Shown: positions 18,206-27,449, counted from the stretch's first letter. The stretch is 64,000 nucleotides of DNA from Glycomyces salinus (GCF_016428645.1 NZ_JAELXW010000042.1:1-64000), one strand, 5' to 3'. Notes: generated by a model from the sequence alone, not told the origin. Program-made: numbers and translations.

Positions 18206-20362
18206 TCAAACTCGTGCCGGGACCTTCTCCTCGGCGGGCTCGGCCTCGTTCTCCTTGATGCCGTACTTCGAGTACAGGCGGCCCAACGGGCCCGGCACCC
18301 ACCAGTTGGCGCGCCCGAGCAGGCGCATGGTGGCCGGCACCAGCAGCATGCGGACGACGGTGGCGTCCAGGAAGATCGCCACGGCCATGCCGACGCCGAT
18401 CATCTGCATGAAGGTGATGCCGGCGGTCGCGAAGGCGCCCACGACCACGATGAGGATCGCCGCGGCGGCGGTGATGATCGAGCCGGTCTGCTGCATGCCC
18501 CGCAGCACGGCGGTGCGGTTGTCGGCCCCGCCGTCCCATTCCTCCCTGACGCGGGAGAGCAGGAAGACCTCGTAGTCGGTCGAGAGCGCGAACAGCAGCA
18601 CGGCCATCAGGACCAGGTTGGACGGACTCAAATACCCCGTGGGGGTGAAGCCCAGCAGGCCCGACAGGTGGCCCTCCTGGAAGATCCAGACCACCACGCC
18701 CATGGCCGCCGCGAGCGACACCAGGTTCATCAGGACGGCCTTGACCGGCAGGATGATCGAGCCGAAGGCCAGGAACAGGACGATCATCGTGACCGCCACG
18801 ATGTAGCCGACCATCGCCGGCAGGGCGTCAACGATCGCCTCGAACATGTCGACCAGGTCGGCCGGGCCGCCGGCGACGGCGATCTCGGCGCCGGTGTCGA
18901 GGCTGCGGATCTCTTCGACCAGCTCTCGGGCCTCACTGCTGAACGAGTCGGCGTCGTAAGCGACCGCCAGGAGGGTCGCGTCGCCGTCCTCTCCTGCCGG
19001 GGTGACGGCGGTGACGCCGTCGAGTCTTTCGAGCGCTTGCATAGATTCGCTGAGCGCGGCCGCTCCCCCGCCGGAGACCATGACGTCGAGCGTCGCGTCC
19101 TCGCCGCCGGGGAAGTCGGAGGCGAGCGTCTCGGTGACCACCCGCGCCTCGGCGTCCTCAGGCATGTCGCGCTCGTCGGTGCCGCCGAAGGCCGCTCCCA
19201 GGACCGGGGAGGCCAGCAGGGCCGTGAAGGCCAGGACCGGGAGCAGCACCAGCACCGGGCGGCGCATGACGCCCGCGCCGAGGCCGTGCCAGAAGCCGGT
19301 CTCGGTCTTGGCCGCCTTGCCCCTGCGCCAGGGAAGGCGCCCCTTGTCGACGCGGTGGCCGAGCAGGTAGAGGATCGCGGGCAGGACCACCAGGGCCGAG
19401 AGCATGGCCACGCCGACCGCGGACATGACGCCGTAGGCGATGCCGTGCAGGAACGGCACGTCCACGAACAGCAGGCCGGCCATGGACAGGACGATGATGA
19501 GCCCTGAGACCATGACGGTCCGACCGGCGGTGGCGACGGTGTTCAGCACGGCCAGGCGCTTGTCCCGCCCGGCCGCGATCTCCTCGCGGAATCGGCGGAG
19601 CACGAACAGCGAGTAGTCGATCGACATGCCCAAGCCGATGATGGTGATGACGTTGGCCGCGAAGATCGAAACCTCGGTGAACTCGGTAATCACGCGGGTG
19701 ATCGCGAAGCCGCCCAGGATCGACATGCCGCCGATGAGCAGCGGCAGCGAGGCCGCGACCAAGGCGCCGAAGACGATAATCATGATGACCAGCAGCAGCG
19801 GCAGCGAGATCATCTCGGCCAGTTCGAGGTCCTCCTGGACCTGCTCGTTGATCTCGTAGTTGATCGCCGCGTTCCCGCCGAGCGACGCCGAGACCTCGCC
19901 CGGGACTTCGATCTGCTCGTAGTGCTCGAGGAAGACCTCGTAGCTGTCGATGAGGTCGTCCATGGTGGATCCGGTCACGTCCAGCACGGCGATGGTGGCG
20001 CGGCCGTCCTTCGAGACCAGGTCGGGCAGCTCGGCGTCGTAGTAGGAGGTGACGCTCTCGACCACGCCGACGTCGGCGATGTCGTCCAGCGAGTCGGTGA
20101 CGGCCTGGGCGAACGCCGGGTCCTCGACGTTCAGGCCCTCGGACTCGAATAGGACCACGATGTCAGCGCTGGTCGAACCGAAGCGCTCCTCGATGGCGTC
20201 GGCGTCGGTCATCGACTCGGCCTCATCGGAGACGAAGCCGCCGTTGGTGAACGAGTCGAACACGCCGATGCCCCAGGTGGAGCCGATCGCGAAGACCGCC
20301 ACGACACCGGCGACGACGAACCATCGCGCCTTGATGACGGCGCGACCTAGCAGGGAATACAT
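18206..20362 (-). CDS. MMPL family (RND-type) membrane exporter
   Basis: This is a 718-residue transporter with two repeats. Each repeat has one membrane helix, a large extracytoplasmic domain (about 40-170 and about 375-490), and five further helices, giving 12 in all. Typical segments are GLGMSIDYSLFVLRRFREE in the first half and FALSTDYEVFLLSRVREEW in the second, both carrying the Asp-Tyr proton-relay pair. MMPL proteins export lipids, siderophores or toxic compounds. The start is ATG 20362, 6 nt behind AGGAG; an ATG at 20368 lies directly on that Shine-Dalgarno and is less likely. It is divergent from a TetR gene that probably represses it. Confidence 0.92.
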   Translation of the reverse strand: MYSLLGRAVIKARWFVVAGVVAVFAIGSTWGIGVFDSFTNGGFVSDEAESMTDADAIEERFGSTSADIVVLFESEGLNVEDPAFAQAVTDSLDDIADVGVVESVTSYYDAELPDLVSKDGRATIAVLDVTGSTMDDLIDSYEVFLEHYEQIEVPGEVSASLGGNAAINYEINEQVQEDLELAEMISLPLLLVIMIIVFGALVAASLPLLIGGMSILGGFAITRVITEFTEVSIFAANVITIIGLGMSIDYSLFVLRRFREEIAAGRDKRLAVLNTVATAGRTVMVSGLIIVLSMAGLLFVDVPFLHGIAYGVMSAVGVAMLSALVVLPAILYLLGHRVDKGRLPWRRGKAAKTETGFWHGLGAGVMRRPVLVLLPVLAFTALLASPVLGAAFGGTDERDMPEDAEARVVTETLASDFPGGEDATLDVMVSGGGAAALSESMQALERLDGVTAVTPAGEDGDATLLAVAYDADSFSSEARELVEEIRSLDTGAEIAVAGGPADLVDMFEAIVDALPAMVGYIVAVTMIVLFLAFGSIILPVKAVLMNLVSLAAAMGVVVWIFQEGHLSGLLGFTPTGYLSPSNLVLMAVLLFALSTDYEVFLLSRVREEWDGGADNRTAVLRGMQQTGSIITAAAAILIVVVGAFATAGITFMQMIGVGMAVAIFLDATVVRMLLVPATMRLLGRANWWVPGPLGRLYSKYGIKENEAEPAEEKVPARV

Positions 20363-20444
20363 GTGCATCTCCTATTCGGGAGGCCGTTGCCACTGTTGCG
20401 GACGGCCGGCCCGGCGGTAGGATGGTGAGCGGTAGAAATTTTGC

Positions 20445-20494
20445 TAACGCCGTTAACCCTAATGAACGGCAATAGTGAAATCAACACCGTTAAC
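20445..20494. promoter_or_regulatory. Probable TetR operators between MMPL and tetR
   Basis: TAACG-C-CGTTA (20445-20455) is a perfect palindrome, and the octamer CCGTTAAC occurs at 20450-20457 and again at 20487-20494, 37 bp apart. The second copy contains the palindrome GTTAAC. They lie in the divergent promoter region between the MMPL start (20362) and the TetR start (20517). Confidence 0.65.
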
Positions 20495-20516
20495 TTGGAT
20501 TCAGCAGAGGAGAACA

Positions 20517-21281
20517 GTGAGCTCCGACACCGCCGGGAAGCCGAGCCGCCGCGAACGGATGCGCGCCGAGACCATCACCGAGATCAAGGCCAGCGCGCGC
20601 CGCCAGTTGCTGGATCACGGGCCCAGCGGCATCTCGCTGCGAGCGGTCGCCCGAGACGTCGGCGTCTCCCCGGCCGCGCTCTACCGCTACTTCGACAGCC
20701 TCGACGCGCTGCTGACGGCGCTGTGCTGCGACTTCTACGACGAGCTTATCGACGAGACACGGGCGGCCATGGACGCCTCACCGCCCGAGCGGCACCTCGA
20801 ACGCATGAAGTCCTGGGTCTGGACCTTCCGCTCCTGGTCGGTGTCGCACAAGCGCGAATTCGAGCTGATGCTCAGCTTCCCCGAGGACCAGGGATCGCTC
20901 TCCGCGTGCCCGCCGAATCCGATCGAATCCCCCGACGACCTCGACCCGATCACGCAGAAGTCCATCGAGCACTCCAGGATGTGCGGGCTCGAGCTCGCCG
21001 AGTTCTACCGCCAGTCGGACGGCGAGGGCTTCGACTTCGGGCAGGTCGACATGCCCGAGCTGTCACCGGGACTCGAACGGGAACTGGTCGAGCAGTGCGC
21101 AACGCTCATCATCGGCGACACGGTGCCGCTCACCTGGACGTACGCGTTCATCTCCGGCTGGGTCCGCGTCTTCGGCCTGGTCGTGATGGAAGCGTTCGGG
21201 AACCTCCCGGTCACCGAGAACGTCGATGAGTTCTACAAGGCGCAGATCATGTCCATGCTCAAGGAATTCGGCCTGGACTAG
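20517..21281 (+). CDS. TetR family transcriptional repressor
   Basis: This is a 254-residue regulator. The N-terminal helix-turn-helix reads SLRAVARDVGVSPAALYRYF, followed by a C-terminal ligand-binding region matching the TetR_C domain that actinobacteria use in this subfamily (WTFRSWSVSHKREFELML). The start is GTG 20517 with a good Shine-Dalgarno (AGAGGAGAACA). An in-frame ATG at 20475 would overlap the operator half-site and has no ribosome-binding site. It is divergent from the MMPL exporter, so autorepression and control of the exporter are expected. The inducer is unknown. Confidence 0.92.
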   Translation: MSSDTAGKPSRRERMRAETITEIKASARRQLLDHGPSGISLRAVARDVGVSPAALYRYFDSLDALLTALCCDFYDELIDETRAAMDASPPERHLERMKSWVWTFRSWSVSHKREFELMLSFPEDQGSLSACPPNPIESPDDLDPITQKSIEHSRMCGLELAEFYRQSDGEGFDFGQVDMPELSPGLERELVEQCATLIIGDTVPLTWTYAFISGWVRVFGLVVMEAFGNLPVTENVDEFYKAQIMSMLKEFGLD

Positions 21282-21299
21282 GTTCCGGCCGGGTCGCGC

Positions 21300-22856
21300 T
21301 CACTCATCCTCGGCGCGAGCGCTTCGAATGTCGTGCCCGACCGAGGTCATGCATTTGCCGGACTTCAGATTCCACTTCCACCCGTGCATCTGGCAGGTCA
21401 GGACCCCGTCGTCGATCTTGCCGAACACCGACAGGTCGGCCTTGAGGTGCGGGCAGCGGCGCTGCATCGTCCAGCCCTGCATCGTGATGTCCTCGTCGTC
21501 GGGGCGCTGCTCGGCGTACCAGCCCTCGGCGTACTGGAGGCGCTCCTCGGACAGGCACTTGAAGAACGCGTAGACGTACTCGTTGTACTGGCCGATGCGC
21601 GCGGCCGTGAAGCGGCAGGACAGGAACAGCGAGTTGACCCAGTCGACCTCGCGGATGTGCAGCAGGTGCTCGATCAGGCGCCGCTCGGTGCGGAAGCGGT
21701 AGCGGACCTTGTCGCCCCGGTCGGGGTAGACCTTGCGCTCCAGGAAGTCGAAGATGATCGACTCCACGACCTCGTCGGAGTCCGGAGCGGTCAGGTCGAA
21801 CCGGACCGGTCCGCCCACACCGGTGGCGATGTGCTCGGCCTGCGCCATGAGCGGCTCGATGCGCTCCTGGAGCGTGGCCAGGACGTCGATCTCCGGGTGC
21901 GACCAGGACGCCTTCGCGGCGGCGATCCGGGGCGCCTGGCGCTCCTTGAAGGCGTCCAGGTGCTTCTTCTTGTTCGCGAACCACTCGCGCAGGTCGTCCA
22001 CGGGGTGGGTGACCTTGGCGCTGCCGTCCGCGGAGATCTCGGCGACCGAGCCGGGCAGCAGGATGATGTTGTTGTCGCGTCCCTGCTGCTCGAGCCAGTC
22101 AGCGTAGGCGAGCTGGTCGGGGAAGATGTTGCCCTCGTCGCCGAAGACGTCGTTGAACTGGTAGAGCTCGTCGTCGAGGAAGCAGGGCGGCCCGGCGATC
22201 GGGAAGACCCAGTCGCCGGCGACGTCGTCGATGTACCGCAGCGACCGGTCGAAGCCGCGCTCGCGCTTCTGCTTGCCGAAGGCCCGCTTGGCGTTGTCGG
22301 GCAGCTCGTAGACCATCGGGAACCAGATCGCGCCGGAGAACTGGAGCAGGTGGGCGTGGATCTTGCCGTGCTGGAGGAACACGCTCATGTCGGTGGGGCG
22401 GGCGTCGTTCTGGTTGAGCAGCCGGGTGCCGTCGGCGTCCTCGACCCACAGCGAGGAGTCGCCGATGGGTCCGTCGGTGGGGCTGGTCAGGGCCTGGATC
22501 ATGACCTTGACGCCGCCGGGCAGCTCCACGACCTCCTCGGAGACGGTCTTGATGAACTTGTGGAAGCCCAGGGCGCGCAGCTCGGCCTCCAGCTCGGAGG
22601 TGGGGTACTCGGGCAGCAGGACGGTCGTGTCCTTGCTGATGCGCTCGCGCAGGTTCTCCTCGTCGAAGTGGTCGCGGTGCAAGTGCGAGACGTAGAGGTA
22701 GTCGGCCCGGCCCAGGGTGTCCCAGTCGAGCTGCGAGTTGTCGGGGAAGGGGAACCACGAGGCGAAGTAGGCGGGATTGACCCAGGGATCGCAGAGGATG
22801 GTGCCGGCGGCAGTCTCGATGAACATGCTGGCGTGCCCAGTACCTGTGATGCGCAA
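21300..22856 (-). CDS. Metallo-beta-lactamase fold protein with C-terminal Rieske [2Fe-2S] domain
   Basis: This 518-residue protein has an N-terminal UlaG/NAPE-PLD-like MBL fold: MRITGTGHASMFIE, then SHLHRDHFD, whose H58/H60/D62/H63 form the HxHxDH metal site. A middle helical region follows (about 280-430). The C-terminal Rieske domain has C468-P-H470 and C488-Q-M-H491, the two Cys/His pairs that hold a [2Fe-2S] cluster. This combination recalls CMP-N-acetylneuraminate hydroxylase, but the order of domains is reversed. The start is probably TTG 22856, with GGGAAGGG 7 nt before it; the frame is open to 22892. No operon partner gives a substrate. A redox or oxygenase role is only inference. 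Confidence 0.85.
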   Translation of the reverse strand: MRITGTGHASMFIETAAGTILCDPWVNPAYFASWFPFPDNSQLDWDTLGRADYLYVSHLHRDHFDEENLRERISKDTTVLLPEYPTSELEAELRALGFHKFIKTVSEEVVELPGGVKVMIQALTSPTDGPIGDSSLWVEDADGTRLLNQNDARPTDMSVFLQHGKIHAHLLQFSGAIWFPMVYELPDNAKRAFGKQKRERGFDRSLRYIDDVAGDWVFPIAGPPCFLDDELYQFNDVFGDEGNIFPDQLAYADWLEQQGRDNNIILLPGSVAEISADGSAKVTHPVDDLREWFANKKKHLDAFKERQAPRIAAAKASWSHPEIDVLATLQERIEPLMAQAEHIATGVGGPVRFDLTAPDSDEVVESIIFDFLERKVYPDRGDKVRYRFRTERRLIEHLLHIREVDWVNSLFLSCRFTAARIGQYNEYVYAFFKCLSEERLQYAEGWYAEQRPDDEDITMQGWTMQRRCPHLKADLSVFGKIDDGVLTCQMHGWKWNLKSGKCMTSVGHDIRSARAEDE

Positions 22857-22982
22857 CGCTTGCCCTTCCCGATGAGGTCGACGGAACCTCAACTTTACAA
22901 CTCACATCGGAGGCGGTCAGGGGCTGAAGGGCGTTGTGGCGTGGCAGACTGTGGCCGGTACCGAAACTTCGAAGGAGTCCCC

Positions 22983-23201
22983 ATGGCAGCCGAAGAGCAG
23001 ATTGTCTCGCCCGATCAGCGCAAGCCTGTCAACCGCAAGGCCATGTACGCCGCCCTGCTGATCGGCGCCGCGATCATCCTGTCCTTCCTGTTCGGCAACC
23101 ACGTCGGCGGCGTCGAGGACGCCTTCCTGCTCATCTCCGCCGGAGGACTGGTCCTCTACGTCGCCGCCGACGCCTGGCTGCGCAAGTCCGGCCTGCGGTG
23201 A
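22983..23201 (+). CDS. Small membrane protein, DUF2631-like
   Basis: This is a 72-residue protein starting at ATG 22983 behind GAAGGAG. A polar N-terminus (VSPDQRKPVNRKA) is followed by two hydrophobic helices (about 21-39 and 46-64) and a basic end WLRKSGLR. The pattern with FGNHVGGVEDAFLL in the turn resembles DUF2631, a small actinobacterial membrane protein family often found near rlmN/cdsA. I make the family call from memory of the pattern and am moderately sure. A bidirectional terminator follows. The function is unknown. Confidence 0.72.
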   Translation: MAAEEQIVSPDQRKPVNRKAMYAALLIGAAIILSFLFGNHVGGVEDAFLLISAGGLVLYVAADAWLRKSGLR

Positions 23202-23220
23202 CCGGGCCAGAAACGAAAAG

Positions 23221-23243
23221 CGGGGCTGCCGAAGGCAGCCCCG
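23221..23243. terminator. Bidirectional intrinsic terminator
   Basis: CGGGGCTGCC-GAA-GGCAGCCCCG is a perfect 10-bp stem with a 3-nt loop. It is followed rightward by TTCGCTTTCG and leftward by CTTTTCGTTTC. It lies between convergent genes ending at 23201 and 23259 and can serve both. Confidence 0.88.
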
Positions 23244-23258
23244 TTCGCTTTCGTCCGC

Positions 23259-25214
23259 TCAGTTCATCATGCCCCGCCGGGCGAACATCTCCCTGACCTC
23301 GCGGAGCGCCGAGTCGACCTCGGCCTCGAAATAGCCGCCCTGCACCAGTGAGAACTGGCTGGTGTCGAGCTCGCGGTCGGACAGCGGCATCGGCGTGCGG
23401 CCGGTCATCGCCGCCGACACGGCGTCGAACATCTGGTCCACCTGGGCCGGGTCGTAGCCCGAGCCGAAGCGCCGCGGCTGGAAGGCGCGGCGCATCTGCT
23501 CCAGGCGCTGGACGTCGTCGGGCGTGAACGGCGAGTCCGACGCCCGCATCTCGGTGGTCATCTCTTCGCGGCCGTGGCGGCCCGGTGCCTCGAAGCCGCG
23601 GCCCTCGTACGGGTTGCGGCGGCCGAAGTCCGGCGGAGAGGCCGCTCCGCGCTGAGGACCGGGAGCAGGGGGCGCGAAACCGCCGCCGTCGCCGCCGACG
23701 GGAATGCCGCCGGTGTCCGGTCCCGCGGAGCCGTAGCCGCCTCCGTTGTCACTGGGTGGCGACCCGAAGCCGCCGCTCTCGTTCGCGGGCGGGCCGAAGC
23801 CGCCTCCGGCCGGCGGTCCGAAACCGCCGTTGTCGCTCGGCGGCGGAACGAAACCTCCGGCGGGCGGTGGCGGGGGCGGGCTCGGGGCGGCGGCGCGGCG
23901 GCCGAACCCCGTGTCCTCGCGGCTGGGGGTCTCGGGGGCGTAGCCGCGGCCGCGAGGCGAACCGTACTGCTGGTCCTGCTGCGGGCCCGGCTCCCCTGGC
24001 ATGGCCTGCGGGATCGCCTGGGTCGGCGGCGGCCCGGCGGGCATGCCGGGCTGCTGCACGGGCGGCGAGGGCCGCGGCGGCGGCTGCGGGATCGGACCGG
24101 TCGGCTCCGGCGGGCGCCCGACGGGTCCCTGCGGCTGCGGGGACTGACCGGGCGGCGGGACAGCGGCGCGGCGGCCGGTGTCGGACAGATTGTCGTCGTA
24201 GGCCGCGCCGAAGCCCGGGGCGGGTTCGGGAGCGCTGGGCGGGCCGAAGCCGCGCTCGCGCTGGTCGGCGGGAGGCGGGTAGGCGCCGCGACGCGGGTCG
24301 GACTGGAGCGGGAGCTGCTGGGTCGCGCCGTTCGGCGACGAGCCCGCCTGGGGTCCGTCGGGGACCGGTGGAGGGCCGCCGTGCGGGGGCCCGAAGTCCC
24401 CGGCCGGTCCAGGCACGGGTTCGGGAGCGCTGGGCGGGCCGAAGCCGCCGGGACCGGGCCCGAATTCCGGGTTGGCGCCGCGCATGGGGGCGGGCTCTTG
24501 GGGCGGGCCGCCGCGCGGCGCACCCGGATCCAGGTTCGGTGCACTGTGCTGTGCGCCGTACTCATGGCTCGCTCCGCTGTACTGCGGCGCACTGGGTTCG
24601 GGGTTCGCTCCGCTTCGCTGCGCACCGAACTCATTGTTCGCTCCGCTTCGCTGCGCGAACGGATCCTCATAGTCGTCACCGGGAGGCGCGGCGAGGAAGC
24701 CGAAGCCCTCGTCGTCGGGGCCGGCCCGCAGGTCGCCGAATCCCTCTGGATCGGGTTCGACGGCGGCGCGGGCGGCGCGGCCGACGGGTTCGCGCGCGGG
24801 CGGCGGAGGCGGCGGCGGGACTTCACGCGCCGCCATCATCTCGCTGGCGGGAATGGCCTGTGTCGGCGCCGGGTCGGGCTCGCGTCGCTGCGGCGCCGGC
24901 GGAGCGGCCGGGACCGAGCCCGTGCTCTCCGGCTTCCCGAAGTCGGGGGCCGGGGCGGTGCCGAGCACGCCCCGTTCCTCGAGCTCGGCGAGCTGCCTCG
25001 CGACCCGGTCAAGGTAGACGTCGACCTGCCATTCGTCATAGCCGCCGAACCGGACGCGGAAGACGACGTCGTCGACTTCATCGGCCGAGACCGGGCTGCC
25101 GACGGGCTCACCGGCGAGGGTGGCCTCGACGCGGTCCAAGAACGCGTCCACTTCGTCGACCTTGTAGCCCCGGCTCAATGCCCGGCGCCGGAATCGATCC
25201 CCATGACTCGCCAC
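23259..25214 (-). CDS. DivIVA-motif protein with long proline/glycine-rich linker
   Basis: The protein has about 651 residues. Two DivIVA-like motifs lie near the N-terminus (FRRRALSRGYKVDEVDAFLD and FRVRFGGYDEWQVDVYLDRV) and two near the C-terminus (RAFQPRRFGSGYDPAQVDQM and QGGYFEAEVDSALREV). Between about 100 and 530 it is low-complexity Pro/Gly/Ala/Gln sequence with internal repeats. DivIVA-motif proteins sit at poles or septa and scaffold growth machinery in actinobacteria, so a cell-envelope scaffold role is plausible. There is no membrane segment. Start codons TTG 25220 and GTG 25214 both follow GGAGAAGGG; GTG has the better spacing. It lies just downstream of rlmN on the same strand. 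Confidence 0.88.
   Translation of the reverse strand: MASHGDRFRRRALSRGYKVDEVDAFLDRVEATLAGEPVGSPVSADEVDDVVFRVRFGGYDEWQVDVYLDRVARQLAELEERGVLGTAPAPDFGKPESTGSVPAAPPAPQRREPDPAPTQAIPASEMMAAREVPPPPPPPAREPVGRAARAAVEPDPEGFGDLRAGPDDEGFGFLAAPPGDDYEDPFAQRSGANNEFGAQRSGANPEPSAPQYSGASHEYGAQHSAPNLDPGAPRGGPPQEPAPMRGANPEFGPGPGGFGPPSAPEPVPGPAGDFGPPHGGPPPVPDGPQAGSSPNGATQQLPLQSDPRRGAYPPPADQRERGFGPPSAPEPAPGFGAAYDDNLSDTGRRAAVPPPGQSPQPQGPVGRPPEPTGPIPQPPPRPSPPVQQPGMPAGPPPTQAIPQAMPGEPGPQQDQQYGSPRGRGYAPETPSREDTGFGRRAAAPSPPPPPPAGGFVPPPSDNGGFGPPAGGGFGPPANESGGFGSPPSDNGGGYGSAGPDTGGIPVGGDGGGFAPPAPGPQRGAASPPDFGRRNPYEGRGFEAPGRHGREEMTTEMRASDSPFTPDDVQRLEQMRRAFQPRRFGSGYDPAQVDQMFDAVSAAMTGRTPMPLSDRELDTSQFSLVQGGYFEAEVDSALREVREMFARRGMMN
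24221..24447 (-). repeat. 32-bp direct repeat inside the DivIVA-motif gene
   Basis: The same 32 bases occur at 24221-24252 and 24416-24447, encoding the peptide GFGPPSAPEP twice. A further 21-bp unit is repeated at 24603-24623 and 24636-24656, 33 bp apart, encoding an 11-residue unit of the type AQRSGANxExx. The repeats are in phase with the reading frame, so unit gain or loss would only change linker length. Confidence 0.8.
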
Positions 25215-25235
25215 TACCAAGCCACCCTTCTCCGC

Positions 25236-26390
25236 CTAACTCGCGGCGTCGCTGGAGGTCAGCCCGCCGGGCTCCGGTTCGGCAGCGCTGGACGAACCAG
25301 CCTCCCGGACCGAAGCGGCCAACTGCCCGCAGGCGCCGTCGATCTCTTGGCCGCGCGTATCACGTACCGTCGTCGGTACGCCCGCAGCGCGCAGCCGCCG
25401 CACGAATTCCGCCTCCACCGCTTTGGGACTGGCGTCCCAGCGGCTCCCCGGCGTGGGGTTGAGCGGGATGAGGTTGACATGAGCCAGCCTACCCGCCAGT
25501 AGCTCACCGAGCAGATCCGCCCGCCACGGCTGATCGTTGACGTCCCTGATCATCGCGTATTCGATCGAGACGCGCCGCTTGGTCACCTCCGCGTAGTCCC
25601 AGGCGGCCGCCAGCACCTCGGCGACCTTCCAACGGGTGTTGATCGGGACGAGTTCGTCCCGGAGTTCGTCGTCGGGGGCGTGGAGCGAGACCGCGAGGGT
25701 CACCGGCAGCTCCTCGGCCGTCAGTTTCCGGATCTGGGGCACCAGGCCGACGGTCGAGACCGTCACGTGCCGGGCCGACAGGCCCACCCCGTCGGGGACC
25801 GGGGAGGTGATCAGACGCAGGGCCTTCTGGAGCCGGGGCCAGTTCGCCATCGGCTCGCCCATGCCCATGAAGACGATGTGGGACAGGCGCCCCAGGCCGC
25901 GCTCGGCGGCGATGCGGGCGCAGGCCACGACCTGGTCGACGATCTCGGCGGTGGTGAGGTTGCGTGTCAGGCCGCCCTGGCCGGTGGCGCAGAACGGGCA
26001 GGCCATCCCGCAGCCGGCCTGAGAGGACACGCAGGCGGTCACCCGGTCCGGATACGCCATGATGACGCTCTCGACCAGGGCGCCGTCGTGGAGCCTCCAG
26101 ACCGCCTTGACGGTCTTCCCGCCGTCGCAGTCGTCGAGGCGCACCGCGTCCAGCAGGCGCGGCAGCAGGGCCTCGCCGATCGTCTCGCGGGCGGCGGCGG
26201 GCAGGTCGGTCATCAGGGTCGCGTCGCCGACGTGGCGCCCGAAGTACTGGTTGCGCAGTTGCTTGGCTCGGAAGGCGGGCTGCCCGATCTCGGACAGCGC
26301 AGACTCGCACCCCGCCAGGTCCAGGTCGGCGAGGTGCACAGGCGCCTTCTTGCGCGGGCGCGGCTCGGTCAACGTGAGTGCTATAGACAT
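25236..26390 (-). CDS. rlmN: Dual-specificity 23S rRNA/tRNA adenine-C2 methyltransferase
   Basis: RlmN is a radical-SAM enzyme methylating A2503 of 23S rRNA and A37 of some tRNAs. The cluster motif C127-GMA-C131-PF-C134 is visible within [30 protein letters not shown] and [11 protein letters not shown] are family hallmarks. The methyl-carrying C-terminal Cys is in [11 protein letters not shown]. The length of 384 is normal, with a Ser/Glu/Pro tail after the last Cys. It lies leftward in the rpsB-tsf-pyrH-frr-cdsA-rlmN order usual for actinobacteria. Confidence 0.97.
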   Translation of the reverse strand: MSIALTLTEPRPRKKAPVHLADLDLAGCESALSEIGQPAFRAKQLRNQYFGRHVGDATLMTDLPAAARETIGEALLPRLLDAVRLDDCDGGKTVKAVWRLHDGALVESVIMAYPDRVTACVSSQAGCGMACPFCATGQGGLTRNLTTAEIVDQVVACARIAAERGLGRLSHIVFMGMGEPMANWPRLQKALRLITSPVPDGVGLSARHVTVSTVGLVPQIRKLTAEELPVTLAVSLHAPDDELRDELVPINTRWKVAEVLAAAWDYAEVTKRRVSIEYAMIRDVNDQPWRADLLGELLAGRLAHVNLIPLNPTPGSRWDASPKAVEAEFVRRLRAAGVPTTVRDTRGQEIDGACGQLAASVREAGSSSAAEPEPGGLTSSDAAS

Positions 26391-26489
26391 GTCATGACCT
26401 AGTCTCGCATGCGACGCGCCAAGCCCGCCAACCCCAGATCGCGGTTTTCACCCCGAGCTCTCCTCCCTCTGCTCCACCGATCAGGACAA

Positions 26490-27449
26490 TCACCCGAGTA
26501 GGTAGCCGAACCACACATAGGCCACCGGCGCGACCATGAGGATGGAGTCCAGGCGGTCCATGACCCCGCCGTGCCCCGGGATGAGATTGCTCATGTCCTT
26601 GATGCCGAGGTCCCGCTTCAGCAGCGAGACGGACAGATCCCCCAACGTAGCGGCCAGGGCCGCGCAGACGCCGAACGCCACGCCCATCGGAAGGCTGACC
26701 CCGAACACGAGCCAGAGGGTCAGACCGGCCCCGGCGGCTGCCGCCACGACCGACCCGGCCAGGCCCTCCCAGGACTTCTTAGGGCTGATCTTGGGCGTCA
26801 TCTGGTGGCGGCCGAACAGGACACCGGCGGTGTAGCCGCCGGTGTCGGACAGGACCACGGTGAACAGCATGATCAGCACCTGGGCGGCGCCGGTCTCGAG
26901 GCCGAAGCCGAACAGTTCGGCCTCCCCGGCGGTCGAGGTGGCGAGCAGCATCACGAACCCGGCCAGGAACGGCACCTGCACCAGCACCAGCGAGCCGGCC
27001 GGGACGTCGGCCCGGTAGCCGGTGGCGCCCTCGGCCAGGCGCCACACGAACAGGGCCGCCACGCCCACGGCGGTGCCGAGCAGCAGCCCGGTGGCGCCGC
27101 CGTACCAGGCCAGGACCACGATGAGCGCACCGGCGGCGGCCAGCGGGATCACCGGGACGTTCCTGCCGCCCCTGCGCATCGCCGATCCCGTCTCCCAGCA
27201 GGCGACCGCCACGGCGATCATGGCCAGGCCGAGGAAGGCGATCGGGCGGATCAGCAGGGAGGCGAGGACGACGGCGGCCAGTCCTAGGCCGACGCCGATC
27301 GCCACCGGCAGGTTGCGGCCGGGCGAAGGGCGGCGCCGGCCCTCGGGGGCTGGATCGGGGTCGGGCTCGGCGGTGTCGGAGTGCCGCCCCTCCCCGTCGG
27401 GCGACGGGTGGGAGCGACCGCCGGGGGGACCGTCGGGGAGTGCGCTCAT
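26490..27449 (-). CDS. cdsA: Phosphatidate cytidylyltransferase
   Basis: CdsA makes CDP-diacylglycerol from phosphatidate and CTP, the branch point of phospholipid synthesis. The 319-residue protein has a hydrophilic N-terminus (about 45 residues, Pro/Asp/Arg-rich), about eight membrane helices, and the C-terminal signature built from KRDLGIKDMSNLIPGHGG followed by DRLDS. Its start ATG overlaps the frr stop by one base (TGATG), so translation is coupled to ribosome recycling factor. This pairing is common in actinobacteria. Confidence 0.95.
   Translation of the reverse strand: MSALPDGPPGGRSHPSPDGEGRHSDTAEPDPDPAPEGRRRPSPGRNLPVAIGVGLGLAAVVLASLLIRPIAFLGLAMIAVAVACWETGSAMRRGGRNVPVIPLAAAGALIVVLAWYGGATGLLLGTAVGVAALFVWRLAEGATGYRADVPAGSLVLVQVPFLAGFVMLLATSTAGEAELFGFGLETGAAQVLIMLFTVVLSDTGGYTAGVLFGRHQMTPKISPKKSWEGLAGSVVAAAAGAGLTLWLVFGVSLPMGVAFGVCAALAATLGDLSVSLLKRDLGIKDMSNLIPGHGGVMDRLDSILMVAPVAYVWFGYLLG

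Noticed and set aside
19029-19041. A further partial match to the LacI-type motif inside the MMPL gene (GAGCGCTTGCA)
   Set aside because: Two or more mismatches and no link to sugar genes. It sits in a stretch with some A-ending codons, but I regard it as chance.
22852-22863. CGCAACGCTTGC at the start of the MBL/Rieske gene as another operator
   Set aside because: Three mismatches to the shared motif and it overlaps the ribosome-binding and start region; too weak.
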